A stretch of DNA of 64,000 bases, from positions 124,001-188,000 of the forward strand of contig CBDFGT010000019.1 in the NCBI GenBank assembly GCA_965247225.1, written 5' to 3'. The notes below the pieces were generated by a model that saw only the letters and a program-made list of their open reading frames with translations, did not search any database and had not been told where the DNA came from. The DNA is from CBDFGT01 sp965247225. GTDB taxonomy: Bacteria > Pseudomonadota > Alphaproteobacteria > Rhizobiales > Rhizobiaceae. Every line of letters begins with the position of its first letter. Within the stretch, counting starts at the first letter, position 1. A program made the translations under genes and the position numbers. This document shows positions 15,705 to 24,473 of the stretch, in pieces.

Positions 15705-17567
15705 TTGCCGCTGCCATCAGACCTTATTCTCAATGCTGAAGATGATGTGACGATCCGCCAGGATCTGACGCTGGTGGCACTTGGCAAACGCCCTGCCGAT
15801 CTTGCGATCAGGGTTGGGCGGCTTCTGAATGTCTATAGTCGCACATGGGCAACAGATCAGGAAATCATCGTCAAGGGAAGGCGTATTGCCTTCGTAGGCC
15901 CCGCCGGAACCTACCGGGGCACGGTCACTCGGCACATGCATTACCCCGGTGTTTCGGCCGTGCCCGGCTTCGGGGAGGTGCACAAGCATATCGAAAGCAC
16001 GCATCTCACACCTGAATATGAAGCGGCGCTGGTACTACCGCGCGGCAATACCTGGACCTGCGAGGCGAGCCACGAATTCGCCAATGTCAATGGCGCTCGC
16101 AATTCGGAATTCTGGCAGGCGGCGCGACGACGCGGCGTACCGCACAAGGTGTTCATTCAGCCGGGTTCGGCGGTGCCGCCTTCGGGCTGGGAAACCTCGG
16201 GGGGCCATTATGGTTATGACGAGCAGCGCAAATTCCTGATGGACGATCTCTCGGTCGTCAGCCTTGACGAAGTGATGGACTGGCCCTCGGTATGGAACCC
16301 GGAAAACCCGTCCTATGATCGCCTTTGGGGCATGATACGGGCAACAATTGAACAGCGCGGTGTGATCGAGGGCCACGGTTCAGGTCTGGTCGAGGCCCAT
16401 GATGCCAGTGCCTATGCGGCGGCGGGATTGTCATCCGACCACGAAGTCTGGACCTTTGACGAGGCATGGGAAAAGCTCAATCGCGGCGTTTTCATCGAGA
16501 TCAGGCCATTCAACTATCCCGAAGTCCTGCCGGGTTTGCTGGAGCGCGGTCTTGCCGACTGGTCCAATATTGCCTTTACCACCGATGATCGCAGCGCCTC
16601 CGACACGCTGATGACCGGAGCGAGCGATTACAACATTCGCGCAGCCATCGAATATGGTCTGGCACCGGAAATCGCCATCCAGTGCGCCACGATCCATCCT
16701 GCCAGGCACATGCGCATTGATTCATGGGTCGGTTCGGTCACGCCTGGCCGCTATGCCGATGTGGTCCTGCTTGATGACGTTGCAACGATATCGATTGCGG
16801 CGGTCTATGCCGACGGGCAGCTGGTTTCGGACAGAAAGACCTACACGGGGCCGCTTCCCGCAATCATCTGGCCGGAATGGGCAACCAACACCATGAATAT
16901 CGGACGCAGGCTTTGTGCGAGTGATTTTGCTCTCAAGGCGTTGCCGGGGCGCGACAGCATGAAGGCGGCGGTGCTGAGGCCCTTTCACTGGAACGAGGAT
17001 TTCATCACCATGGATCTCGCTGTGGCCGATGGCGAGGTGCAGCGCGACAGCGCGCGCAAGATCACCAAATTCTCTGTCATCAATCGTTATTCCGGCGATG
17101 GAAAGCTGGCCTCGATGTTCTGGTTAGGCTGTGGCCCATCCGACCACGATACGGCGCTCGCCTGCTCGGTTGCTCACGATTCCCACAATGTCTGGGTCAT
17201 AGGTTCATCGGATGCTGCCATGGCAACAGCTGTCAACCGGCTCACCGAAACCGGGGGTGGCTGGGTTCTGGTCCATGGAGGAAAGGTGACGGGCGAGGTT
17301 GTGTTCGAAGTCGGGGGGCTGATGACGGCCCGGCCTGCAGCTGAGCTCGATGCCGACATGCAGGCCTTTCATGTTGCTGCGGACAAGGTCAACTGGATGT
17401 ACGAGCCATCGGCCAACAAGAACTGGAAGCCCGGCTTTCCCGAACATCTGATCTTTGCCACGCTGACCTGCGCACCCTGGCGCTGGGTGCTGGTAGCCCC
17501 GCACGAGAAGGCGCCGGATGGTTTCGTCAATGTTCAGACCGGCGAGACGCACAAGGTTGTCTGGTAA
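15705..17567 (+). CDS. Adenine deaminase-family amidohydrolase (copy 1)
   Basis: Member of the Ade family (COG1001) that deaminates adenine to hypoxanthine, about 620 residues. The metal site HxH is in GFGEVHKHIESTHLTPE, with GHGSGL, LSSDHE and TTDDRSASD further on, and a C-terminal second domain containing GGLMTARPAAELDADM. TTG 15705 is preferred over the ATG at 15675 because AGGAGG (15692-15697) lies seven bases before it, and because the paralogue at 19398-21278 aligns from this point. The two share IRQDLTLVALGKRPAD near the N-terminus. The GATase-like gene follows 30 bases downstream. True substrate could be another 6-aminopurine. Confidence 0.88.
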   Translation: MPLPSDLILNAEDDVTIRQDLTLVALGKRPADLAIRVGRLLNVYSRTWATDQEIIVKGRRIAFVGPAGTYRGTVTRHMHYPGVSAVPGFGEVHKHIESTHLTPEYEAALVLPRGNTWTCEASHEFANVNGARNSEFWQAARRRGVPHKVFIQPGSAVPPSGWETSGGHYGYDEQRKFLMDDLSVVSLDEVMDWPSVWNPENPSYDRLWGMIRATIEQRGVIEGHGSGLVEAHDASAYAAAGLSSDHEVWTFDEAWEKLNRGVFIEIRPFNYPEVLPGLLERGLADWSNIAFTTDDRSASDTLMTGASDYNIRAAIEYGLAPEIAIQCATIHPARHMRIDSWVGSVTPGRYADVVLLDDVATISIAAVYADGQLVSDRKTYTGPLPAIIWPEWATNTMNIGRRLCASDFALKALPGRDSMKAAVLRPFHWNEDFITMDLAVADGEVQRDSARKITKFSVINRYSGDGKLASMFWLGCGPSDHDTALACSVAHDSHNVWVIGSSDAAMATAVNRLTETGGGWVLVHGGKVTGEVVFEVGGLMTARPAAELDADMQAFHVAADKVNWMYEPSANKNWKPGFPEHLIFATLTCAPWRWVLVAPHEKAPDGFVNVQTGETHKVVW

Positions 17568-17597
17568 TCGCATAATTGAAAACATCAGGAATGGAAA

Positions 17598-18353
17598 ATG
17601 ACACTGCAAATTTTGCTGGCCGGGGAATCCTGGACTTCACTGGGGCTGCATCTCAAGGGTTTCTCGGTATATACGACAGGTGCCTATGAAGAGGGTGGCA
17701 AGCCACTGATCCAGGCGCTTGAGAAGAATGACATGGCGGTGACCTATATGCCCAACCATCTCGTTCCCGAGAGGTTTCCGACCGAAGTCAGTGACCTCAC
17801 CGCCTATGATGCGGTGATCCTGTCCGATATTGGTGCCGACACGTTTTTGCTGCATCCCGATACGCTGCAGCGATCGACCCGCCGGCCCAATACGCTGAAA
17901 GTGATCGCCGAATATGTTGCTCAGGGCGGCGGCTTGTTGATGGTCGGCGGCTTCATGAGCTTTTCAGGTTTTGGCGGCAACGCCTGCTATCATAACACAA
18001 TTCTGGCCGATGTTTTGCCAGTGGACATGCTGGGCCATGATGATCGTATTGAATGTCCGGAAGGGATCAATCCGACGGTTGCGGAAGATCACCCGGTACT
18101 GTCTGGTGTGCCGACGGACTGGCCACATTTTCTCGGCTACCAGCGTTTGAAAGCGAAGGCTGGTACAAAGACGGCCCTTGCTGTCGCCCAGAACCCATTC
18201 CTGGTTCTGGGCGAATATGGTCAGGGCAGAACCGCCGCCTTCGCCTCGGATTGCTCGCCGCATTGGGGTTCGCCCGAATTTGTGGGCTGGTCCCATTACG
18301 ACCGCTTCTGGGCACAGCTGGCGGGCTGGGTTGCCGGGAGACAGCTTGGCTAA
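17598..18353 (+). CDS. GATase1-like protein (PF07090-type putative glutamine amidotransferase)
   Basis: A 251-residue cytoplasmic protein of the class I glutamine amidotransferase-like fold. It begins LQILLAGESWTSLGLHLKGF and has YDAVILSDIGADTFLLHP near residue 75, the glycine-rich VAQGGGLLMVGGFMSFSGFGG near 115, and a C-terminal GQGRTAAFASDCSPHWGSPEF. I do not see the G-x-C-x-G nucleophile elbow of true glutaminases, so glutamine hydrolysis is doubtful. Being 30 bases downstream of the adenine deaminase-like gene, it is probably co-transcribed. Its last codons overlap the convergent lacI gene by four bases. Confidence 0.78.
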   Translation: MTLQILLAGESWTSLGLHLKGFSVYTTGAYEEGGKPLIQALEKNDMAVTYMPNHLVPERFPTEVSDLTAYDAVILSDIGADTFLLHPDTLQRSTRRPNTLKVIAEYVAQGGGLLMVGGFMSFSGFGGNACYHNTILADVLPVDMLGHDDRIECPEGINPTVAEDHPVLSGVPTDWPHFLGYQRLKAKAGTKTALAVAQNPFLVLGEYGQGRTAAFASDCSPHWGSPEFVGWSHYDRFWAQLAGWVAGRQLG

Positions 18354-19360
18354 TCGTCCATCCGCCGCACCGAATTGCGGACAATGAGTTCTACCGGAAC
18401 ATGGATGACAGGATTGTCTGTCATGCCTTCGAGACGATTGCGCAGAAGCTGGAATGCCTGCCTGCCAATTTCACTGATCGGCTGGCGGATCGCCGTAATA
18501 GGCGGATCGAAGTGAGCCAGCGGCCCGGCATCATCAAAGGTCACAAGAGACAGGTCATGCCCGACCCTGATATGACGCTCGCGCAACACTTCGAGAACAC
18601 CATAGAGGATCTCGTCGCTGGCCACGAAAATGGCGGTTATTCCGGGCGTGGTCTCGAGGAGCGAGGTGATCGCGTCGCGGCCGAAATTGATCGTGTAGGC
18701 ACCGAAAAACGCGGCCTCGACGGTGGCCCGGGAAGATGCCTTCGACACGCCGTGGCGAAAACCATTTGCTCTTTCGCGCGTGCTCATGATGGGTTCAGGT
18801 CCACCGATGAAAGCCAGACGCGAATGGCCATGGCTGACAATATGGGAAGCCGCAAGCATACCGCCCTGCCAGTTATCGGCGAAGATTTTTGGCGCGATCA
18901 CGCCATCGATATCCTCGTCGACCAGTACGATATTGGTGTTTCTGTTGATCTCGCCAGCAAGATCACCATTGTCGGCATGGTTGGTGGCAAACAGCAGGCC
19001 ATCAACGAAATTGCGGCGCAGGCTTTCGATATATTCAAGTTCCCGCTGCGGTCTGTTAAGCGTCGAGCACAGCATTAGCGCCAGCCCGGCTGCATCAGCT
19101 TCTCGCTCGACGACGGCGGCCAATCTTGCAAAAAAAGGATTGTCGATGTCCGGGATCAACAGACCGATCATATCTGAACGCCCGCGACTGAGGCTGCGCG
19201 CATGGGGATTGGGGCGATAGTTCAGGGCCGAGATGGCCTCGTCGATCCGGGTCGAAGTGACCTTGGGCAGAACGAGCGAACCGTTGAGATAGCGCGAGAC
19301 AGTTGTCGGCGAAAGGCCGGCCAACCTGGCGACATCCTGCAGTGATGGCGGCTTTGTCAC
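18350..19360 (-). CDS. LacI family transcriptional repressor
   Basis: A 336-residue LacI/GalR regulator. The N-terminal helix-turn-helix is LQDVARLAGLSPTTVSRYLNGS at residues 6-27 (V-x-x-x-A-G-x-S-x-x-T-V-S-R), followed by the hinge NYRPNPHARSLSRGRSD and a periplasmic-binding-protein-like effector domain from IGLLIPDIDNPFF onward. It is the last gene of a minus-strand operon (cdd, creatininase-like, adenine deaminase-like, lacI). Matching LacI-type palindromes lie in both divergent promoter regions of the island, so it most likely represses guaD, both ade genes and the transport operon. The inducer is probably a purine or nucleoside. Confidence 0.93.
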   Translation of the reverse strand: MTKPPSLQDVARLAGLSPTTVSRYLNGSLVLPKVTSTRIDEAISALNYRPNPHARSLSRGRSDMIGLLIPDIDNPFFARLAAVVEREADAAGLALMLCSTLNRPQRELEYIESLRRNFVDGLLFATNHADNGDLAGEINRNTNIVLVDEDIDGVIAPKIFADNWQGGMLAASHIVSHGHSRLAFIGGPEPIMSTRERANGFRHGVSKASSRATVEAAFFGAYTINFGRDAITSLLETTPGITAIFVASDEILYGVLEVLRERHIRVGHDLSLVTFDDAGPLAHFDPPITAIRQPISEIGRQAFQLLRNRLEGMTDNPVIHVPVELIVRNSVRRMDD

Positions 19361-19397
19361 AGTATCCTCCCGGAGACAGAGTACAGGTTTTCAGTTG

Positions 19398-21278
19398 CTA
19401 CCAGACAACAGGATGGATCTCTCCTGTCTGGACATTGACAAAGCCCCCGGGCGCAAGCGGGCCCGGTGCCACCAGCACCCAGCGCCATGGCGCGCAGGTC
19501 AGCGTGGCAAAGGCCAGGCGCTCAGGAAATCCGGGCCACCAGCGCGGAGAAAAGGTCGGCTCATACATCCAGTCAATCGTCTCGCCGGCGCGATAGAGAG
19601 CCTGCATCTCTTCATGCAGTGCCTCCGGTGCCCTGCAGGTCATCAGGCCGCCGACCTCATAGCGCACTGTCGCCGTAATCTTGCCGCAATCCACCAGAGC
19701 CCATCCTCCCTGGATATCGTTCAGTGCGTTGACCGCCTTCGCCATCGCATCGTCTGACGAGCCGACAACCCAGATATTGTGCTTGTCATGGCCCATGGAG
19801 CAGGCCAGCGCGCAATCGGGCGTAGCCGGGCCGGTACCGAGCCAGAACATGCTTGCGGTGCGGCCTTCGCCGGAGAAGCGGTCAACAATGGCGAATTTGG
19901 TGATCTTTCGATTGCTGTCGCGCTCAACTTTCCCGTTTACCACCGCAAGTTCCATGGTGATGAATGTGTCACTCCAGTGGAAAGGTCGAAGCAATGCCGC
20001 CTGCACGGTCGTGCGGCCTTGCGGTGCGACTATGGCAAAATCATCTGCCGTCATTCGTCGCTGGATATTGACGGTCCTCGTCGCCCAATCCGGCCAGTCG
20101 ATCTTTGGTACCTGGGGAAGGTAGACTTTGCCTTCGGAGACCTGGTTGCCATCTGCCCAGACCTTGGCAATTCCTAAGGCACTGACATCGTCAAGCAGCA
20201 CGATATCCGCAAAGCGACCGGGCGCAATCGAGCCGACCCAGGGCGTCAGCCGCATATGGCGGGCAGGGTTGATGGTGACGCACTGGATGGCAATTTCCGG
20301 TGCCAGCCCGCTTTCTATGGCAAGGCGGACATTGTAGTCCGTGGCACCCAGTTTCAGGGTGTCCGAGCACGAGCGGTCGTCAGTGGCAAAAGCGATCTGA
20401 GACCAGTCTTCAAGGCCCAGGGCCAGCAGCCCCTTGATGATATCGGGCATGGAATGCGGGCGGATTTCGATGAATATACCAGCGCGCAGCTTGTCGATGG
20501 CCTCTTCGGGCGTCCAGGCTTCGTGATCGGAGGAAAGACCTGCGGCGGCAAAGGCATTGACTTCCGGTCGTCCCCGAAGACCCGCACCATGTCCCTCGAC
20601 AACGCAGCGATTTTCGAAGGTTGCCCTGATCATGCCCCAAAGCCGTTTGTAAGACGGATTTTCCGGGTTCCATACGGAGGGCCAGTCCATCACCTCGTCA
20701 AGTCCGGCCACCATCAGCGAGCGTTTGAGGAACCCGTCCTGGTCGACATGGTCGAAATGGCCGCCGCCCCATTCATAAGCCGTAGGCGGCACGGCGGATC
20801 CGGGCAGGGGGAAAATCTTCTGCGGTGATCCGTGACGGCGGGCTTCAAACCAGAATTCAAGGTTTCGTGGGCCGTTGACATTGGAGAATTCGTGGCTGGC
20901 CTCGCAGGTCCAGGTATTGCCGCGCGGCAAGACGAGGGCGGCTTCCCATTCCGGCGTCACATGCGAGCTTTCAATATGCTTGTGCACTTCGCCAAAGCCG
21001 GGGACGGCAGCAAGGTCCGGCTCATGGAATCGTGTACAGACATCGCCACTATAAGAGCCTGCCGGGCCGACATAGGCAATGCGGCGACCGCGAATGACGA
21101 TCTCCTGATCGTGGAGCCATTGCCTCATGTGGACATCGAAAAGCCGTCCGACGCGCAGCAACCTGTCAGCCGGCCGTTTGCCAAGCGCCACAAGCGTGAG
21201 GTCCTGGCGGATGGCAATCTCATCATGCCCGTCGATGAACAGATCGTCGGGCAGGGCGGAAGTCTCGGGCTGGGACAA
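19398..21278 (-). CDS. Adenine deaminase-family amidohydrolase (copy 2)
   Basis: Second Ade-family enzyme, 626 residues, clearly paralogous to the one at 15705. It has the metal site in GFGEVHKHIESSHVTPEWEA, then GHGAGL, LSSDHEAW and ATDDRSCSD, plus the C-terminal domain with GGLMTCRAPEALHEEMQ. Both copies keep the same metal residues, so both look active. Differences cluster outside the metal site (for example FPLPGSAVPPTAYEWGGGHF against FIQPGSAVPPSGWETSGGHY), which fits divergence in substrate range. It is 12 bases downstream of the creatininase-like gene and 37 bases upstream of lacI. Confidence 0.88.
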   Translation of the reverse strand: MSQPETSALPDDLFIDGHDEIAIRQDLTLVALGKRPADRLLRVGRLFDVHMRQWLHDQEIVIRGRRIAYVGPAGSYSGDVCTRFHEPDLAAVPGFGEVHKHIESSHVTPEWEAALVLPRGNTWTCEASHEFSNVNGPRNLEFWFEARRHGSPQKIFPLPGSAVPPTAYEWGGGHFDHVDQDGFLKRSLMVAGLDEVMDWPSVWNPENPSYKRLWGMIRATFENRCVVEGHGAGLRGRPEVNAFAAAGLSSDHEAWTPEEAIDKLRAGIFIEIRPHSMPDIIKGLLALGLEDWSQIAFATDDRSCSDTLKLGATDYNVRLAIESGLAPEIAIQCVTINPARHMRLTPWVGSIAPGRFADIVLLDDVSALGIAKVWADGNQVSEGKVYLPQVPKIDWPDWATRTVNIQRRMTADDFAIVAPQGRTTVQAALLRPFHWSDTFITMELAVVNGKVERDSNRKITKFAIVDRFSGEGRTASMFWLGTGPATPDCALACSMGHDKHNIWVVGSSDDAMAKAVNALNDIQGGWALVDCGKITATVRYEVGGLMTCRAPEALHEEMQALYRAGETIDWMYEPTFSPRWWPGFPERLAFATLTCAPWRWVLVAPGPLAPGGFVNVQTGEIHPVVW

Positions 21279-21290
21279 GGTCTGCTCCCT

Positions 21291-22028
21291 TCAAAGGTGA
21301 TGACGTCCACGGAAACTGGCGAGAACAACAAGGCTTTGGGCGACAATACGCGATAAAAGAGCCTCGCCCTTTTCCGCGGTAGCCGGTCGAGGATCGCCGA
21401 AAACGCCGCTTTTGCTGAATTCATGCAGTTCTATCGGTTCGGACCCGAATGTCGGCGGGAATACGGGGTATTCGGGCGCAGCCCGCGCCATGTCGACGCT
21501 CTCGGGTGCAACCGCAAGCATGATTGAGGTTTCCACCTCGTCGGCATGGTAAAAATGCGGTGCAGCAGGTTCGCTGTCGCAGATTTCTGCGGCATGACCC
21601 GAAAGGCCCGGATAATCGAGACAAAGTACCGGGAATCCGAATTCGACCTTGAGAAGGCGCGCCGCCTGCGCAATCGGTTCACGATTGCCGAAATGGCCAT
21701 TGACGACGACCAGAGCCCTGATTCCGCTTTTCCTCAGGCTCTTCCCAATATCATGGACCATGTCACGCAGGGTTTCGGGTCTTACCGAGATCGTGCCCGG
21801 ATAGCCTTCCGCAGTCCAGGCTTCGCCAAAGGGCAGGGACGGCAGCAGAAAACCGTTGGTGGCCTCAGCCAGCCTTCTTGCCACGGCCTGGGCCATTATC
21901 GTGTCCGTCAGGAGCGGAAGATGGGCACCGTGCTGCTCGACGGCACCGATCGCCATAAAGGCGCTCAAGCCATGGACAGCGGCCTCTGCAATATCCGGCC
22001 AGGCGGTTTTGGCGGCGTCATACATCAA
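21291..22028 (-). CDS. Creatininase family hydrolase
   Basis: A 245-residue enzyme of the creatininase superfamily: metal-dependent ring-amide or formamide hydrolases, including creatinine amidohydrolase, the formamidopyrimidine hydrolase ArfB and MftE. Metal ligands are visible in GAVEQHGAHLPLLTDT (Glu, His, Asp) near residue 30, VVNGHFGN near 108 and HADEVETS near 162. No creatinase or sarcosine oxidase genes are nearby, so creatinine itself is unlikely. The context suggests opening of a cyclic amide made during purine or pyrimidine breakdown, an inference. It starts right at the end of the cytidine deaminase gene. Confidence 0.87.
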   Translation of the reverse strand: MMYDAAKTAWPDIAEAAVHGLSAFMAIGAVEQHGAHLPLLTDTIMAQAVARRLAEATNGFLLPSLPFGEAWTAEGYPGTISVRPETLRDMVHDIGKSLRKSGIRALVVVNGHFGNREPIAQAARLLKVEFGFPVLCLDYPGLSGHAAEICDSEPAAPHFYHADEVETSIMLAVAPESVDMARAAPEYPVFPPTFGSEPIELHEFSKSGVFGDPRPATAEKGEALLSRIVAQSLVVLASFRGRHHL

Positions 22029-22973
22029 TCATCTCCAATGGTGGATTGTCACTGTGGCATCGGCAGCGTAGCTGGCACCCATGAGCCGGACCTGATCGGC
22101 ATGAACAGTCGCAGCACCCTGGCGTTCCGCCAGATGAATTTCGGCGACATCGCCGCCATCATAGCCTGATGCCGTAATATTGATAATGGCAACCTGAAGC
22201 GGCCCCATGGACGGATTATAAGCCACACTCTCGATGGAAGCACCGGCAAAGAGGCGACCGTCGCGCATGACACAGACGACCGCCGCCGGGTTTTTCGTAT
22301 AAGGCGCATGTGCCTTGCGGCCTGTTTCCAGCAAAAGCTCGAACAAGCCGCTCTTTCCGTCGATGGCAAGATCCGGCCATGCAATTTTATCGGCCCGCGC
22401 TCCCGGTTCACCCAGATAGGCCGGATCGAAGGGCCACGGCAGGAGATCGGCCAACGTCAATACGTGTCCATGCGGATCAATCAGCCTGAGATCCGGTGCC
22501 GAGGCGAATTCCGACAGGAACTGTCGGCAATGTCCACAGGGGTGGGCCTCGGTGAGGGCGATGCTGGCAAGGCTTGTACCCCGGCTAAAGGCACGGGCGG
22601 CAAGGCATGTCTCACCATGGATTGTCAGGCCCATATGGGTGCCGGGAAATTCCATATTGCCACCGAACAGAAGATTGCCAGTTTCGCGCTCCAGACCGAT
22701 CACGCCGACATGGAATTGCGATATTACCGGCCTTGCAAAACGCTTTGCCAAAGGCAGGAGCTGAAGCATCAGCTCCTCAACACCAGCCAGTTCGTGACCT
22801 GCAATCAGCCTGTCACAATCGACCGGTGTCAGTACGCCGCTCGATTGCGCCTGATGATTGGAGCTTGCCAGGCAATGACTTGCCTCTTCGATCAAAATCG
22901 CACCGCGCCGACCGGTGATTTCCTGGCAACGCAGACGGATTGCGCTGTTAGCAGTGAACGGATTGGCACTCAA
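22029..22973 (-). CDS. cdd: Cytidine deaminase, two-domain E. coli type
   Basis: Zinc enzyme deaminating cytidine/deoxycytidine to uridine/deoxyuridine. At 314 residues it is the long dimeric type with a catalytic and a degenerate C-terminal deaminase domain. Seen are the ribose-binding GGNMEFPGT near residue 103, zinc ligand and catalytic Glu in IHGETCLAA near 118, and the Cys ligands in PCGHCRQFL near 144. The C-terminal half has APYTKNPAAV and ESVAYNPSMGPLQ. HGE replaces the usual HAE of this type. It is the first gene of the minus-strand operon and diverges from the amidohydrolase gene at 23130. Confidence 0.92.
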   Translation of the reverse strand: MSANPFTANSAIRLRCQEITGRRGAILIEEASHCLASSNHQAQSSGVLTPVDCDRLIAGHELAGVEELMLQLLPLAKRFARPVISQFHVGVIGLERETGNLLFGGNMEFPGTHMGLTIHGETCLAARAFSRGTSLASIALTEAHPCGHCRQFLSEFASAPDLRLIDPHGHVLTLADLLPWPFDPAYLGEPGARADKIAWPDLAIDGKSGLFELLLETGRKAHAPYTKNPAAVVCVMRDGRLFAGASIESVAYNPSMGPLQVAIINITASGYDGGDVAEIHLAERQGAATVHADQVRLMGASYAADATVTIHHWR

Positions 22974-23103
22974 TTATGACTCCGCGTAGCTCTTGCCCAG
23001 TTTTTAGCCGACAGACAAAGGAGCAAAATATTTGTGCATCCAACTCTGAAACGGCAGTTGACAGCCATCATCAAGCTATAGTCTAATACAATCATGGTGA
23101 GTT

Positions 23104-23119
23104 TGTAAATCGCTTTACA
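23104..23119. promoter_or_regulatory. Putative LacI-family operator (cdd/transport region)
   Basis: TGTAAATCGCTTTACA, a nearly perfect palindrome with a central CG, lies 10 bases before the ATG of the amidohydrolase gene and within the 22974-23129 divergent region. It matches the palindrome at 15637-15652 in reverse complement. Its place between promoter and start codon fits a repressor roadblock. Confidence 0.6.
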
Positions 23120-23129
23120 GGCGGGAAAA

Positions 23130-24473
23130 ATGGCTTCTACGCTGCTTTTTGGTGGATTGGTCCTGACGATGGACGGGCAGAACAGCATGTTCCCCGGGGG
23201 CTGGATTGTATTTGCCGAGGGGCGTATTGTGGCTTTGGGCCCGGCAGGAACCTGCCCAAACCCCGCCACGTTCGACAATGCACGCGACATGACGGGTTCA
23301 ATTGTCATGCCCGGACTGATCAATGCCCACACCCATTCTGCGATGATACTTTTTCGCGGCCGCTCCGAAGGCCAGAGCCTGCTGACGATGGATGGCTGGT
23401 ATCATGCCATACGCGAACCCGAGATGGCTATGATTGCAGAGGATGTTGGGCCGGCAGTGGCGCTCTCCTGTGCCGAAATGGCCCTTTCCGGCACCACGAC
23501 GTTTTGCGACCAGTATTTTTTTGCCGAGGAAATTGCCGAGGCAGCAGGCCAGTCCGGGCTTCGCGCGGTCATAGCCTATGGTATTGTCCAGCTTGGCGAT
23601 CCGCAAAAGGGTGCGGCGGAACTTGCCAGGGCCACTGCGTTTCTGGAGCGGCAGCGCTCGGCAGATGGGCGCATCATTCCGTGGTTCGGCCCACATGCGC
23701 CCTATGTTGACAATTCTGAGGCACTGCTCAGGGCGGAAACCGAGATCGCCATCCGCTATGGGGCGGGCCTTCACCTGCATATGGCCTGCGGTCCCGAAGA
23801 TAACGAAGAGACAATGGCGCGCTATGGTCTGACCGCGACGCAGGCGCTTTCCCGCGACGGTTTTTTCGAGTCACGTGTCCATGCCGCCCATTGCCTTGAT
23901 CTTTCCGAAGACGATATTGCCATTTTTGCGGCAGCACCTGCAGCCACAGTTGCACATTGCGCCAGTGCGGGCCTGCGCTCGGGGCGCGAGGGCATCTGTC
24001 CCGTTCATTCCCTGCGCAAGGCTGGCGTAACAGTGGCGCTCGGTACCGACAATGTCGCGGCCAATAATTCATATGACATGATTTCGGAAATGCGGGTCGC
24101 CGGGCTCATAGCCAGCCATCGTGAAGGCATTGCCCAGGTCATTTCCAGCCGGGATCTGGTGCGGATGGCGACCATCGACGGTGCCCGGGCACTGGGTCTT
24201 GACCAGGAAACCGGATCGTTGGAGGCCGGAAAGGCCGCCGACATCATCGCCATTGATATCAGTGGAGCAGGCTATTCCGAATGCCCCGATCCCTATGCGT
24301 TGCTTGTCTATTCAGGCAGCGGTCGCGATGTGCGGCATGTATGGGTTGCAGGCGAGCAACTTGTGGACAACAGGACACTGGTTCGCAAGTCGCTGGAAGC
24401 GACCAGAGGCGAGTACAGCTTGGCCTATGAGACCTTCTGGGCTCGCGCCAATGCCATCAAGAAGGTGGCCTGA
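23130..24473 (+). CDS. Amidohydrolase of the MTA/SAH deaminase (TrzN/AtzA-like) group
   Basis: A 447-residue metal-dependent hydrolase of the aminohydrolase branch that deaminates purine and triazine rings. Motifs: HxH in PGLINAHTHSAM near residue 64, HLHMACGPEDNEE near 214, VHAAHCLDLSEDD near 250, and the catalytic Asp in VALGTDNVAANNSYDM near 300. Layout and spacing fit 5-methylthioadenosine/S-adenosylhomocysteine deaminases, but 8-oxoguanine or other purine deaminases share this scaffold. It is the first gene of a plus-strand operon with nucleoside hydrolase and the BMP-type importer, and its stop overlaps the next start by one base. Confidence 0.87.
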   Translation: MASTLLFGGLVLTMDGQNSMFPGGWIVFAEGRIVALGPAGTCPNPATFDNARDMTGSIVMPGLINAHTHSAMILFRGRSEGQSLLTMDGWYHAIREPEMAMIAEDVGPAVALSCAEMALSGTTTFCDQYFFAEEIAEAAGQSGLRAVIAYGIVQLGDPQKGAAELARATAFLERQRSADGRIIPWFGPHAPYVDNSEALLRAETEIAIRYGAGLHLHMACGPEDNEETMARYGLTATQALSRDGFFESRVHAAHCLDLSEDDIAIFAAAPAATVAHCASAGLRSGREGICPVHSLRKAGVTVALGTDNVAANNSYDMISEMRVAGLIASHREGIAQVISSRDLVRMATIDGARALGLDQETGSLEAGKAADIIAIDISGAGYSECPDPYALLVYSGSGRDVRHVWVAGEQLVDNRTLVRKSLEATRGEYSLAYETFWARANAIKKVA

